DNA of 64,000 bases from Brevibacterium antiquum CNRZ 918 (GCF_900169145.1 NZ_FXZD01000003.1:186001-250000), one strand, 5' to 3'; positions 53,691 through 64,000 are shown, numbered from the stretch's first letter. Notes: generated by a model not told the origin, from the letters alone. Program-made: numbers and translations.

Positions 53691-55304
53691 ATGAGAGCAG
53701 TGGGAACTGCGGTCAGTCCGGCAACGGGGCAGGCGAACGCCGATGCCCACGCCGAACTCATCGCTGAACTCCGGGAACGCATCCGGGTCACGGCCCTGGG
53801 TGGACCCGAGAAATCCAGGCAACGCCATATCGATCGAGGCAAGCTGCTTCCGCGTGAGCGCGTCGAAGGCCTCCTCGACCCGGGCACAGCGTTCCTCGAA
53901 CTTTCGCCTCTGGCCGCCAACGGCATGTACGACGATGCCAGCCCCGGAGCAGGGATCATCACGGGCATCGGCCGCGTCAACGGGCGCGAATGCGTCATCG
54001 TGGCCAATGACGCCACGGCCAAGGGCGGAACCTATTATCCGGTCACGGTGAAGAAGCATCTGCGCGCCCAGGAAGTCGCGAAAGAGAACAGCCTTCCCTG
54101 CATCTACCTCGTCGACTCCGGCGGAGCCAACCTCCCCAACCAGGACGACGTATTCCCCGACCGGGAGCACTTCGGTCGCATCTTCTACAACCAGGCCACA
54201 CTCTCCGCCGCAGGCATCCCGCAGCTGGCGGCCGTGCTCGGCTCCTGCACTGCCGGCGGTGCCTATGTGCCGGCAATGGCCGATGAGTCGATCATCGTGA
54301 GTGAACAGGGCACCATCTTCCTCGGTGGCCCACCCCTGGTGAAGGCCGCAACGGGTGAGGAAGTCTCGGCCGAGGACCTCGGCGGAGGAGCACTCCACTC
54401 GCGCGTCTCCGGCGTCACCGACCACCTCGCTGCCAATGACTCCCACGCCCTGGAGATCATGCGCGATATCGTCTCCACGCTGGGACCGAAGTCGGCGGTC
54501 AACTGGGACGTCATCGAGCCCCGGGAACCCAAGCATGCTGCCGAGGAAATGACCTCGGTGGTGCCCGTCGACTCGAGAACTCCCTACGATGTCCACGAAG
54601 TCATCGCCCGCCTCGTCGATGGCTCCGAATTCCACGAATTCAAGGCCGAGTACGGCACCAGCCTCATCACCGGTTTCGCCCACCTCGACGGACACCCGGT
54701 GGGCATCGTGGCAAACAACGGTATTCTCTTCGGCGAATCCGCTCAGAAGGGGGCGCACTTCATCGAACTCTGCGACCAGCGCAGCGTGCCACTGATCTTC
54801 CTGCAGAATATCTCCGGCTTCATGGTTGGTCGCGACTACGAAGCCGGCGGCATCGCCAAACACGGGGCGAAGATGGTCAACGCCGTCGCCACGGCCCGCG
54901 TGCCCAAGTTCACCGTCGTCATCGGCGGCTCCTTCGGCGCCGGAAACTACTCGATGTGCGGCCGTGCCTACAGCCCACGCTTCCTGTGGATGTGGCCCAA
55001 TGCGCGCATCTCCGTCATGGGCGGCGAACAGGCCGCCAGCGTTCTCTCGACGGTCAAGCGCGATCAGATCGAAGGCCGTGGCGAGACCTGGAGTGCCGAG
55101 GAAGAGGACACGTTCAAGCAGCCCGTCCGCGATCAGTACGAAGCCCAGGGCAATCCGTACTACTCGACGGCCCGGCTCTGGGACGATGGAATCATCGAAC
55201 CCGCCGACACTCGTCAGGTGCTGTCCCTGGCACTCGAACTCGCCCGTTTCGGACCCATGGAACGCCCGCTGAATGCCAGCGGCTACGGCGTTTTCAGAAT
55301 GTGA
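53691..55304 (+). CDS. accD1: Acyl-CoA carboxylase carboxyltransferase subunit (methylcrotonyl-CoA type)
   Basis: Carboxyltransferase (beta) subunit of a biotin-dependent acyl-CoA carboxylase, 537 residues. The sequence follows methylcrotonyl-CoA carboxylase beta: [75 protein letters not shown] and [26 protein letters not shown] precedes the ATG. The biotin carboxylase subunit gene follows nine bases downstream. Together with the dehydrogenase it resembles the M. tuberculosis accD1-accA1-fadE19 group, pointing to leucine/isovalerate degradation. Confidence 0.93.
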   Translation: MRAVGTAVSPATGQANADAHAELIAELRERIRVTALGGPEKSRQRHIDRGKLLPRERVEGLLDPGTAFLELSPLAANGMYDDASPGAGIITGIGRVNGRECVIVANDATAKGGTYYPVTVKKHLRAQEVAKENSLPCIYLVDSGGANLPNQDDVFPDREHFGRIFYNQATLSAAGIPQLAAVLGSCTAGGAYVPAMADESIIVSEQGTIFLGGPPLVKAATGEEVSAEDLGGGALHSRVSGVTDHLAANDSHALEIMRDIVSTLGPKSAVNWDVIEPREPKHAAEEMTSVVPVDSRTPYDVHEVIARLVDGSEFHEFKAEYGTSLITGFAHLDGHPVGIVANNGILFGESAQKGAHFIELCDQRSVPLIFLQNISGFMVGRDYEAGGIAKHGAKMVNAVATARVPKFTVVIGGSFGAGNYSMCGRAYSPRFLWMWPNARISVMGGEQAASVLSTVKRDQIEGRGETWSAEEEDTFKQPVRDQYEAQGNPYYSTARLWDDGIIEPADTRQVLSLALELARFGPMERPLNASGYGVFRM

Positions 55305-55312
55305 GCTCATCC

Positions 55313-57373
<2,061 letters not shown>

Positions 57374-57434
57374 TCACAACAAACTCATTGACCACAAGAA
57401 ATCCACTGACCACGCATTGAGCGGGGAGGAAATC

Positions 57435-58607
57435 ATGACAGCTTTCGTTCCGGGCATGCTGCCCGAAGAATACGAGGACCTGCGCCAGGGCGTCGCGAAG
57501 TTCGCCGACGAAGAGGTCGCACCGGTCTCCGCCGAACTCGACGCCAAGCACGAGTTCCCCTACGACCTGGTAGCGAAGATGGGCGAGATGGGCCTCTTCG
57601 GCCTGCCCTTCGACGAAGAGTACGGCGGCATGGGCGGGGACTATTTCGCCCTGTGCCTGGCCATCGAGGAGATCGGCCGCGTCAACCAGTCGCTGGCCAT
57701 CACTTTGGAGGCCGGCGTCTCTTTGGGTGCCATGCCGATCTACCGCTTCGGCACCGAAGAGCAGAAGCGCGAATGGCTGCCCAAACTCACCGACGCCTCC
57801 GGGCTGGGTGCCTTCGGCCTGACCGAACCCGAAGCTGGCTCGGACGCCGGCGGCACGCGGACCAAGGCCACACTGGAGGGCGGGACTTGGACGATCAACG
57901 GCAGCAAGTGCTTCATCACGAACTCCGGAACCGACATCACCCGCCTGGTCACCGCCACCGCCGTGACCGGAACCCGAACGTCGAAGTCGGGCCGCGAAGT
58001 GCCTGAGATCTCGACGATCATGATCCCCACCGGCACCCCTGGCTTCACCGCCGAACCGGCCTATGACAAGGTCGGCTGGAACTCCTCGGACACGCACCCG
58101 CTGACCTTCGACAACGTGCAGGTGCCCGAAGAGAACCTGCTGGGCGAACGCGGACGCGGCTACGCGAACTTCCTGCGCATCCTCGACGAGGGACGCATCG
58201 CCGTCGGTGCCTTGTCCGTCGGTGCCGCGCAGGGCTGCGTGGACGAATCCGTGAAGTACGCCAAGGAGCGTCAGGCCTTCGGTCAGCCGATCTCCGACTT
58301 CCAGGGCATCTCCTTCAAGATCGCCCGCATGGAGGCCCGCGTGGTCGCCGCCCGCTCGGCTTACTACCTGGCCGCATCACGCATGCTCGCCGGGCTGCCG
58401 TTCAAGAAGGAAGCCGCGATCGCGAAGATGGTCGCCGGTGAGGCCGCAATGGACAACGCCCGCGACGCCACACAGATCCACGGCGGCTACGGCTTCATGA
58501 ACGAATACCTCGTCGCCCGCCACTACCGCGACTCGAAGATCCTCGAGGTCGGGGAGGGCACCACCGAGGTCCAGCTCATGCTCATCGCCCGCGAACTCGG
58601 GATCTGA
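57435..58607 (+). CDS. Acyl-CoA dehydrogenase (FadE19-like)
   Basis: FAD-dependent acyl-CoA dehydrogenase of 390 residues. Typical parts are TEPEAGSDAGGTRTKATLEG, NGSKCFITNSG, YAKERQAFGQPISDFQGISF and HGGYGFMNEYLVARHYRD. The catalytic base appears as E374 in GEGTTEV, the short/medium-chain arrangement; human isovaleryl-CoA dehydrogenase instead has alanine there and its glutamate elsewhere. So an isobutyryl/2-methylbutyryl/short-chain preference is as likely as isovaleryl. GGGGAGGA precedes the ATG. It is the third gene of the carboxylase operon and is followed by a nested hairpin. Confidence 0.92.
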   Translation: MTAFVPGMLPEEYEDLRQGVAKFADEEVAPVSAELDAKHEFPYDLVAKMGEMGLFGLPFDEEYGGMGGDYFALCLAIEEIGRVNQSLAITLEAGVSLGAMPIYRFGTEEQKREWLPKLTDASGLGAFGLTEPEAGSDAGGTRTKATLEGGTWTINGSKCFITNSGTDITRLVTATAVTGTRTSKSGREVPEISTIMIPTGTPGFTAEPAYDKVGWNSSDTHPLTFDNVQVPEENLLGERGRGYANFLRILDEGRIAVGALSVGAAQGCVDESVKYAKERQAFGQPISDFQGISFKIARMEARVVAARSAYYLAASRMLAGLPFKKEAAIAKMVAGEAAMDNARDATQIHGGYGFMNEYLVARHYRDSKILEVGEGTTEVQLMLIARELGI

Positions 58608-58624
58608 GCTCACCGAGACCAGCA

Positions 58625-58688
58625 CACCGCCCGCCGAGGTGGTTCCACGCTTCCGTACGGAAGTGCAGGGCCACCTCGGCGGGCGGTG
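58625..58688. terminator. Nested terminator hairpin after the acyl-CoA dehydrogenase gene
   Basis: Outer stem: CACCGCCCGCCGAGGTGG pairs perfectly with its complement (58671-58688). Inside the 28-base loop sits a second perfect palindrome, CTTCCGTACGGAAG (58650-58663). Confidence 0.75.
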
Positions 58689-58751
58689 CTGTCATCTGCT
58701 GGGAACAGGCTCAGTTAGTGTGGAACACAGAATCAGTCGAGGACAGAGAGG

Positions 58752-60230
58752 ATGTACGTGGACTACAGCGTCGTGGCGTCGGTCCTGGGCGCGAGCTGGA
58801 TCGTCATCGAATACGTGGTGAAGATCATCGCCGTCGGCGTCGTCCCCGAGGACCGCAGGCCCTCCTCGTCCTCGGCCTGGCTGCTGCTCATCCTGTTCGT
58901 CCCCATCGTCGGGATCCCGCTGTTCCTCATGCTCGGCAGCCCCTACATCAATCGGCGTCGGGCACGCATTCAGGCGCAGGCCGATGAGCTCATGCACGAG
59001 GGTGCCGACGACCTGCCCGACGTGCCCCCGTCGCTGCAGACTGCCCCCGGGTTCGTGTCGATCGCTCAGCTGGGGCGCAGGCTCACGGCTCTGCCGATGG
59101 TCACCGGCGACAGCCACGGTGTCACCAGCGACTACGAGGCCAGCATCAAGCGGATGTCAGAACTCGTCGATGAGGCGCGCGAATACGTGCACGTCGAGAT
59201 CTACATCATGGCCTGGGATTCGACGACCGACGTCTTCTTCCGCGCACTCGAACGTGCCGCTGACCGGGGTGTGAAGGTCAGGGTCCTCTTCGACCACATC
59301 GGCTCGCGGAAGTATCCGGGATTCCACCGCCTCGGCAAGCGTCTGACCAAGGGCGGAATCGACTGGCACCTCATGCTGCCCTTCATCCCTTGGCGTGGGA
59401 AGGCCCGGCGCATTGACCTGCGCAACCACCGCAAGCTCCTCGTCGTCGACGGGAAGAAGGCGATGATGGGGTCCCAGAACATGATCGACTCCTCGTACCT
59501 GAAGAAGTCGAACGTGAAGATCGGCCGGGCCTGGCACGACATCATGGTCGAACTCTCCGGGCCCATCGTCGCCGCCGTCGAGGCCGTGTTCGCCACCGAC
59601 TGGTACACCGAATGCGATGAGGCCTTGGGGATCAGGACCTATGATCGTGATGCCTACCTACCGGACGTGGGTGGGCAGACGAGCGCCATGCAGCTCGTTC
59701 CCTCGGGCCCGGGCTTCACCACCGAACCCAACCTCAAAGTCTTCACCTCGCTGATATACCTGGCGCAGAAGCGTCTGGCGATCGTCAGCCCGTACTTCGT
59801 GCCCGACGAGTCCCTGTTGGCCGCCGTCGTCACCGCCGCCGAGCGCGGCGTCGACGTCGAACTCTACGTCAGCGAACAGGCCGACCAGTTCATGGTCGAC
59901 TTCGCCCAGGCCTCGTACTACCGGTCGCTGCTGGAAGTCGGAGTGCGGATCTTCCGCTACCCGAAGCCGCAGGTCCTGCACACCAAGTGCCTCATCGTCG
60001 ACGATGAGTACGCGGTGATGGGCTCGTCGAACCTGGACATGCGCTCATTCGGCCTCAACTACGAGATCAGCTTGCTCACGACAGGCGGTGACCTCGTCCA
60101 CGACATCGCCGAGGTGGTCGCCGAGTACCAGGCCGAGAGCAGTGAGCTCTCCCTCGACGAATGGGAGCAGCGACCCTACATCCGCCGCTACCTGGAGTCA
60201 GTCATGCGCCTGACTTCGTCACTGCAGTGA
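58752..60230 (+). CDS. cls: Cardiolipin synthase (phospholipase D family)
   Basis: Membrane enzyme of 492 residues that condenses phosphatidylglycerol to cardiolipin. Two N-terminal membrane segments (about 8-30 and 40-62) precede two HKD motifs: RNHRKLLVVDGKKAMMGSQN and LHTKCLIVDDEYAVMGSSN. GAGAGG precedes the ATG. It stands alone between terminators and is convergent with the HAD gene. Function is inferred from the two HKD sites plus the membrane anchor. Confidence 0.93.
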   Translation: MYVDYSVVASVLGASWIVIEYVVKIIAVGVVPEDRRPSSSSAWLLLILFVPIVGIPLFLMLGSPYINRRRARIQAQADELMHEGADDLPDVPPSLQTAPGFVSIAQLGRRLTALPMVTGDSHGVTSDYEASIKRMSELVDEAREYVHVEIYIMAWDSTTDVFFRALERAADRGVKVRVLFDHIGSRKYPGFHRLGKRLTKGGIDWHLMLPFIPWRGKARRIDLRNHRKLLVVDGKKAMMGSQNMIDSSYLKKSNVKIGRAWHDIMVELSGPIVAAVEAVFATDWYTECDEALGIRTYDRDAYLPDVGGQTSAMQLVPSGPGFTTEPNLKVFTSLIYLAQKRLAIVSPYFVPDESLLAAVVTAAERGVDVELYVSEQADQFMVDFAQASYYRSLLEVGVRIFRYPKPQVLHTKCLIVDDEYAVMGSSNLDMRSFGLNYEISLLTTGGDLVHDIAEVVAEYQAESSELSLDEWEQRPYIRRYLESVMRLTSSLQ

Positions 60231-60240
60231 GTCGAGTTCG

Positions 60241-60279
60241 CTGAGGCGAGTTGGCTCGGTGTCCCGCGGGGCGCCTCAG
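60241..60279. terminator. Weak bidirectional hairpin between cls and the HAD gene
   Basis: CTGAGGCG pairs with CGCCTCAG across 23 bases. The right arm overlaps the stop codon of the HAD gene. Confidence 0.35.
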
Positions 60280-61097
60280 GCGGAGCCGGTGGCGTCGGGT
60301 CCCAGTGAATCCCGCTGATCGAGGGGGACGTCGAGGAGGTCATGGACTCCGTTGACGATCTCGTTGGGGCGGAAGGGGAAATGGCGCACATCCTCGGCGG
60401 TGGAGATGCCTGAGAGAACGAGCACCGTGTGCATGCCTGCCTCCATTCCCGCAATGATGTCGGTGTCCATTCGGTCGCCGATCATTGCGGTGCTCACCGA
60501 GTGCGCGCCGATCTGATTGAGTGCGGAGCGGAACATCATCGGGTTCGGCTTGCCCACGACATAGGGGTCACGGTTCGTGGCCTTCGTGATGAGGGCGGCG
60601 ATGGCGCCGGTGGCAGGGAGGATACCTTCAGGGCTGGGGCCGGTGGCGTCGGGGTTGGTCACGATGAAGCGCGAACCGCCCTGGATGAGGCGGATCGCCT
60701 TGGTGATCGCCTCGAAGGAGTAGGAATGGGTTTCGCCGACGACGACGAAGTCCGGATCCTTCTCGGTCATGATGAACCCCGCCTCGTGGATGGCGGTGGT
60801 CAGTCCCGCCTCACCGACGACATAGGCGGTGCCGTGCTCGACCTGGTTCGACAGGAAGTCTGCGGTGGCCATCGCCGAGGTCCAGATCTTCGACTCGGGA
60901 ACGTCGAGGCCGTTCGAGCGGAGCCGAGCAGAGAGGTCTCGGGCGGTGTAGATCGAATTGTTCGTCAGCACCAGGTAGGGAATGTCGGCCTGACGCCACT
61001 GCGCGAGGAGCTCGGCCGCGCCGGGCAGGGGATTGTTCTCCTTGACCAGGACACCGTCCATGTCGGTCAACCAGCATTCGATCGAGTCGCGGTCCAT
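60276..61097 (-). CDS. HAD-superfamily (class IIA, NagD-like) phosphatase
   Basis: A 273-residue HAD-IIA hydrolase. Motif I is WLTDMDGVLVKENNPLPGA, motif II is LVLTNNS, motif III lysine is in YVVGKPNPMMF and motif IV is MIGDRMDTDIIAG. Relatives dephosphorylate sugar phosphates, nucleotides or glycerol-phosphate; the substrate here is unknown. AGGAGA precedes the ATG. It is convergent with cls and divergent from the ArsR gene. The last 12 residues are a Gly/Asp-rich extension. Confidence 0.9.
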   Translation of the reverse strand: MDRDSIECWLTDMDGVLVKENNPLPGAAELLAQWRQADIPYLVLTNNSIYTARDLSARLRSNGLDVPESKIWTSAMATADFLSNQVEHGTAYVVGEAGLTTAIHEAGFIMTEKDPDFVVVGETHSYSFEAITKAIRLIQGGSRFIVTNPDATGPSPEGILPATGAIAALITKATNRDPYVVGKPNPMMFRSALNQIGAHSVSTAMIGDRMDTDIIAGMEAGMHTVLVLSGISTAEDVRHFPFRPNEIVNGVHDLLDVPLDQRDSLGPDATGSA

Positions 61098-61167
61098 GTC
61101 TCTCCTGAAGATAGTCGGCGAGCCCTTACGGCTGTCTCCTAGCCTAGTCGGGTTTGAGCGAAAACCC

Positions 61168-61214
61168 TTGACAGCTCATCACAGCGGCGTATTGTAGTAA
61201 TCCCTTAATTAAGG
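61168..61214 (+). promoter_or_regulatory. Promoter and palindromic operator of the ArsR-SRPBCC operon
   Basis: TTGACA (61168-61173) and TATTGT (61190-61195) are spaced by 16 bases. CCTTAATTAAGG (61203-61214) is a perfect 12-bp palindrome covering the expected transcription start, 11 bases before the ATG. Confidence 0.65.
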
Positions 61215-61224
61215 AAGTGCTGAA

Positions 61225-61536
61225 ATGAACTTGAATGCTCTGTTCGGTGCTCTGGCCGATCCGACCAGGCGGGCGATGGTCGATCGTCTGCGCGACGGTG
61301 ACCTCAGCGCCGGAGACCTCGCCGAACCGCTGCCGATCAGCCGATCGGCGGTCTCACAGCATCTCAAGGTGCTCGAGGACGCGGGGCTGATTACCCGGGT
61401 CAAGAGCGCACAGCGACGAATCGTGCATCTCAACACTGGGCCGCTGTCGGCCGCAAACGAGTGGCTGATGGCAGCACACGAGGACTGGCAGCAGCGATTC
61501 GACAACCTCGACCAGGTATTGGCCGAGGAGAAATGA
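61225..61536 (+). CDS. ArsR-family transcriptional regulator
   Basis: A 103-residue winged-helix protein. It begins MNLNALFGALADPTRRAMVD with the recognition helix in SRSAVSQHLKVLEDAGLI and a wing VKSAQRRIVHLN. No cysteine metal site is seen, so a metal sensor is unlikely. AAGGAA precedes the ATG. Pairs of this ArsR subtype with an SRPBCC/AHSA1 gene are common in Actinobacteria. The palindrome CCTTAATTAAGG just upstream is its likely operator. Confidence 0.9.
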   Translation: MNLNALFGALADPTRRAMVDRLRDGDLSAGDLAEPLPISRSAVSQHLKVLEDAGLITRVKSAQRRIVHLNTGPLSAANEWLMAAHEDWQQRFDNLDQVLAEEK

Positions 61537-61559
61537 TCGACTCAAGGAGGAGAATCATC

Positions 61560-62045
61560 ATGAACCACAACAGCACAGCCGCCGACACCGCGCAGCCGAC
61601 GACGGAGGAGCCCGGCTTCACCATCGTGAGAGACTTCGCCGCACCACGAGACCGTGTCTGGGAAGCCTGGACCAATCCCGATGTCATTGCCCGCTGGTTC
61701 CATCCGGAAACATTGGTCACGCCACGAGAGTCCGTCAGCGTCGACCTGCGCGTCGGCGGTCTCTACACCTACACCATGCGCATCGAGGAGACAGGACAGG
61801 AATTCCCCACCGCGGGCAAATACCTGGTAATCGACGCGCCTCACCGGCTCGACTTCACCTGGGGAAGTCCCGACGATGTCGACGACGCTCCGCAGGTCAG
61901 CGTCGTGTTCGAGGAGATCGATGCGAACACCACCCGGATGACGTTCGCTCTGACCGGCATTCCCAACGACTCCGGCTCCGACGCCAGCGCCTACGACGGC
62001 TGGAACTCCGCCTTCAACGTCTTCGAGGCCGAGATCGCCAACTGA
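61560..62045 (+). CDS. SRPBCC/AHSA1-domain protein
   Basis: A 161-residue START-like (SRPBCC) protein: FTIVRDFAAPRDRVWEAWTN, then VIARWFHPE, LRVGGLYTYTMRIEETG and the ending YDGWNSAFNVFEAEIA. The fold forms a hydrophobic ligand cavity, but the ligand is unknown. AAGGAGGAG lies nine bases before the ATG at 61560. Another in-frame ATG at 61533 overlaps the ArsR stop (ATGA). It is transcribed with the ArsR gene and followed by a terminator. Confidence 0.88.
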   Translation: MNHNSTAADTAQPTTEEPGFTIVRDFAAPRDRVWEAWTNPDVIARWFHPETLVTPRESVSVDLRVGGLYTYTMRIEETGQEFPTAGKYLVIDAPHRLDFTWGSPDDVDDAPQVSVVFEEIDANTTRMTFALTGIPNDSGSDASAYDGWNSAFNVFEAEIAN

Positions 62046-62091
62046 GATCGCCAACCGTGCTGCTCGGGTGAAATCGGCAGCTAAGCCGGCC

Positions 62092-62132
62092 GCAGGCAGT
62101 CAGGATCCCACGCAGGGACCCTGACTGCCTGC
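62092..62132. terminator. Terminator hairpin after the ArsR-SRPBCC operon
   Basis: GCAGGCAGTCAGG pairs perfectly with CCTGACTGCCTGC. The loop has a further TCCC/GGGA pairing. Confidence 0.75.
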
Positions 62133-62204
62133 CGTCGGGCGGCAGACGATAAGCTCGCATCACGACAAGTGGTCAGAGACACACGTGACACAGAGGAGTG
62201 ACGC

Positions 62205-62708
62205 ATGAGTGAGCAGAAGGTCATCGAACAACGAGGTCTGTGGCTGGACGAGATGGAAGTCGGCGCGATCTACAAGCATGCACCGGGCCGGACCATCACC
62301 GAGGCGGACAACACCTGGTTCACCGCCGTGACCATGAATACGCAGGCCCTTCACCTCGACGCGGCGTTCGCCGCGACCGAGCCCTTCGGCCAGCGCCTCG
62401 TCAACTCGATGTTCACGCTCTCCACCCTCATCGGCCTCTCTGTCACGCAGCTGACGCAGGGCACCATCGTCGGCAATCTCGGCTTCTCCGAAGTCAGCTT
62501 CCCGGCCCCGCTCTTCCACGGCGACACCCTGTATGCGGAGACGACGATCCTCGACAAACGCGCGTCGAAGTCCCGTCCCGGCCAGGGCATCGTGACTTTG
62601 GAACACCGTGGCTACAACCAGGACGGAACGCTCGTGGCCAAGGCCGTGCGCCAGACCATGATGTTCGACTCCAGCCACGCAGACACAGCGCCCGAGACAG
62701 GAAAGTGA
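62205..62708 (+). CDS. MaoC-like hot-dog hydratase (Rv2499c-like)
   Basis: A 167-residue MaoC-type protein. The catalytic Asp/His region reads GRTITEADNTWFTAVTMNTQ with LHLDAAFA, followed by FPAPLFHGDTLYAETTILDK. In M. tuberculosis the equivalent gene sits beside citE, accA1 and accD1, and is thought to hydrate an unsaturated branched-chain CoA ester such as 3-methylglutaconyl-CoA; that role here is inference. A site GAGGAG lies ahead of the ATG. It ends within 8 bases of the citE start and overlaps a possible GTG start (GTGA). Confidence 0.88.
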   Translation: MSEQKVIEQRGLWLDEMEVGAIYKHAPGRTITEADNTWFTAVTMNTQALHLDAAFAATEPFGQRLVNSMFTLSTLIGLSVTQLTQGTIVGNLGFSEVSFPAPLFHGDTLYAETTILDKRASKSRPGQGIVTLEHRGYNQDGTLVAKAVRQTMMFDSSHADTAPETGK

Positions 62709-62716
62709 GCACCACG

Positions 62717-63520
62717 ATGACATTGGAATTCAAACCGGCCTGGCTCTTCGTCCCCGGTGACCGCCCCGACCGCTACACAAAGGCCGCCGAACGCTCCGAC
62801 ATCGTCATCCTCGATCTCGAGGACGCCGTCAACGACGGTGACAAAGCCGTTGCCCGCGAGTCGATCATCGACTACCCCTTGGACCCCACCCGTACGGTGG
62901 TGCGCATCAATGCTCGAGATTCGGACCACCTCGGCGAGGATCTGGCGATGCTGGCGAAGACCGCCTACACGGCCGTCATGCTGCCGAAGGCCGAGCACGC
63001 CTCCGACCTCACGGTCCTCGCCGACTACCAGGTCATCGCCCTGATCGAGACGGCACTGGGTGCCGTCAACGTCGCCGAGATCGCCGCCGCTGCCAACGCC
63101 TACGCACTGATGTGGGGATCCGAAGACCTCATCGCCGACCTCGGCGGGGGATCCTCGCGCACCGCTGATGGCAGCTACCGCGACGTGGCCAAACACGTGC
63201 GCAACTCGACCCTCTTGGCCGCCCGCGCCCACGGCAAGTTCGCCCTCGACTCGATCTGGGCCGACATCCCGAACCTCGAGGGCCTGGCTGAGGAGGCCGA
63301 GGACGCCGTCCAGTCCGGTTTCAGCGGCAAGGTCTCCATCCACCCCAACCACGTCCCCGTCGTCCGCGATGCCTTCCGCCCCAGCGAAGAGCAGCTGACC
63401 TGGGCGAAGGCCGTGCTCGAACTCGCGAAGTCCGAGAAGGGTGCGTTTGCCTACGAGGGCAAGATGATCGACGCACCGCTGCTCAAGCACGCCGAGCTCA
63501 TCGTCGCCCGCGACGTCTGA
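62717..63520 (+). CDS. citE: CitE-like beta-hydroxyacyl-CoA lyase (HpcH/HpaI family)
   Basis: A 267-residue member of the citrate lyase beta/malyl-CoA lyase family: AWLFVPGDRPDRYTKAA, DIVILDLEDAV, RINARDSD, AVMLPKAEHASDL, VIALIETALGAVNVAEIAAA and MWGSEDLIADLGG, then KVSIHPNHVPVV. No other citrate lyase subunit is present, so it acts alone. The related M. tuberculosis Rv2498c cleaves (R)-3-hydroxy-3-methylglutaryl-CoA and methylcitramalyl-CoA. The ATG is eight bases after the MaoC stop; an in-frame GTG at 62705 would overlap it. Confidence 0.92.
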   Translation: MTLEFKPAWLFVPGDRPDRYTKAAERSDIVILDLEDAVNDGDKAVARESIIDYPLDPTRTVVRINARDSDHLGEDLAMLAKTAYTAVMLPKAEHASDLTVLADYQVIALIETALGAVNVAEIAAAANAYALMWGSEDLIADLGGGSSRTADGSYRDVAKHVRNSTLLAARAHGKFALDSIWADIPNLEGLAEEAEDAVQSGFSGKVSIHPNHVPVVRDAFRPSEEQLTWAKAVLELAKSEKGAFAYEGKMIDAPLLKHAELIVARDV

Positions 63521-63536
63521 TTGAGCTGACAGCGTC

Positions 63537-64000
63537 ATGCCCATGAACGATGCCGATGCCCACGTCGCCGCCCAGATCCGCGCCGTCCTCGCCGCCGCTG
63601 AAGCAGGCGGGGGAGTGGCCCCGATCGTCGAAGCCGGCGATCCGATCCTGCGGCAGACCACCCGTCCCTTCGACGGGCAGGTCGACGACGCGGAACTGGC
63701 CCAACTCGCCGAGGTGATGCGGGCAACCATGCTCGCCGCACCTGGCGTGGGGTTGGCCGGGCCGCAGGTGGGCATCGGTCTGTCGATGTTCGTCGCAGAG
63801 GATCCCGGCAGCCTCGACCCGGAGACCGCCGAGGTGCGACAGCGGTCCCCGATGCCCCTGCGCGTCGTCCTCAACGCCGAATACACCCCCGCCACCTCGG
63901 AGAACGTCGCCTTCTTCGAAGGCTGCCTGTCGATCCCCGGCTACCAGGCGGTCGTCGCCCGGCCGCGCTCGATTGAGCTCACCGGCGTTGATCTCAACGG
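63537..64000 (+). CDS. def: Peptide deformylase, N-terminal part (3' end outside window)
   Basis: Removes the formyl group from nascent proteins. About 154 residues are visible. Motif 1 is GVGLAGPQVGI (normally GxGxAAxQ, here with Gly for the second Ala). Motif 2 is EGCLSIPG with the metal cysteine. The third motif with two histidines would lie beyond base 64000. ATG codons at 63537 and 63543 are both possible and neither has a clear binding site. A 30-residue N-terminal extension (NDADAHVAAQIRAVLAAAEA) precedes the catalytic domain. Confidence 0.88.
   Translation, partial: MPMNDADAHVAAQIRAVLAAAEAGGGVAPIVEAGDPILRQTTRPFDGQVDDAELAQLAEVMRATMLAAPGVGLAGPQVGIGLSMFVAEDPGSLDPETAEVRQRSPMPLRVVLNAEYTPATSENVAFFEGCLSIPGYQAVVARPRSIELTGVDLN

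Noticed and set aside
53670..55310. 546-codon open frame antisense to accD1
   Set aside because: It mirrors a clearly conserved carboxyltransferase gene. Long antisense frames are expected in GC-rich codon usage, and the translation has no recognisable domain.
54956..55312. N-terminal extension of accA1
   Set aside because: It overlaps accD1 out of frame, and the biotin carboxylase family starts at the ATG at 55313.
62240..62716. N-terminal extension of citE through the MaoC gene
   Set aside because: It is an out-of-frame reading of the MaoC gene, and CitE homology begins at 62717.
62612..63895. 427-codon open frame antisense to citE and def
   Set aside because: It runs opposite two recognised genes and has no family features.

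Overview
The window is from a high-GC actinobacterium. Gene order and content match the stretch that in Mycobacterium tuberculosis runs from ponA2 and crp through nth, acs, the tad genes and topA to holB. A member of the Micrococcales, such as Brevibacterium, is my best guess; the genus is an inference. Genes are packed tightly, often with ATGA or TGATG overlaps, and perfect GC-rich hairpins close many transcripts. At least eight genes lack a ribosome binding site and instead show a TANNNT -10 box ending 6-8 bases before the start codon, as leaderless genes do.

Layout. 1-3.0 kb: 3' end of dnaX, then recR. 3.1-4.1 kb: a DUF2975 membrane protein with its small XRE regulator, behind an array of TATCG motifs. 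4.4-6.8 kb: aspartokinase (with an internal beta-subunit start) and asd. 7.0-9.9 kb: a zinc- or manganese-type ABC importer. 10.0-20.9 kb: a phosphoesterase, a class A penicillin-binding protein, a 51-residue conserved protein, RidA, a NUDIX-like protein with a broken catalytic box, a metallo-beta-lactamase-fold hydrolase, a Crp/GlxR regulator, endonuclease III, a CoA-pyrophosphatase-type NUDIX, a DUF222-HNH protein and a DUF1469 membrane protein. 21.0-26.1 kb: acs, divergent from a large low-complexity membrane protein.

26.3-34.2 kb is the actinobacterial 'helicase/secretion neighbourhood': a CpaE/Ssd-like protein, TadA, TadB, TadC, a GNAT gene between the two halves, a DUF4244 prepilin, two TadE-like pseudopilins and the DUF1998-type helicase. 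34.2-44.6 kb: a methyltransferase, topA, a GNAT, a lipoate-ligase-like protein, a membrane-domain/thymidylate-kinase fusion and holB. 44.6-48.1 kb: an M20 peptidase in frame with a GNAT remnant, tRNA-Thr(CGU) and an orphan ABC-2-like membrane protein.

48.4-51.8 kb carries thiolase and the fused enoyl-CoA hydratase/3-hydroxyacyl-CoA dehydrogenase (beta-oxidation). 52.0-63.5 kb holds an oxidoreductase, a TetR regulator with a perfect inverted-repeat operator, and accD1-accA1-acyl-CoA dehydrogenase. After cls, a HAD phosphatase and an ArsR/SRPBCC pair come a MaoC hydratase and a CitE-like lyase. Together accD1, accA1, the dehydrogenase, MaoC and CitE resemble the M. tuberculosis Rv2498c-Rv2502c branched-chain (leucine/isovalerate) acyl-CoA pathway. 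The window ends inside a peptide deformylase gene.

I found no CRISPR array, insertion sequence, rRNA or prophage. The most interesting items are the apparent leaderless-promoter class, the degenerate NUDIX box, the zinc-less HolB, the long-leader prepilin, the tandem repeat starting on the tadC stop codon, the 934-residue membrane/SH3-like protein and the split branched-chain acyl-CoA cluster.
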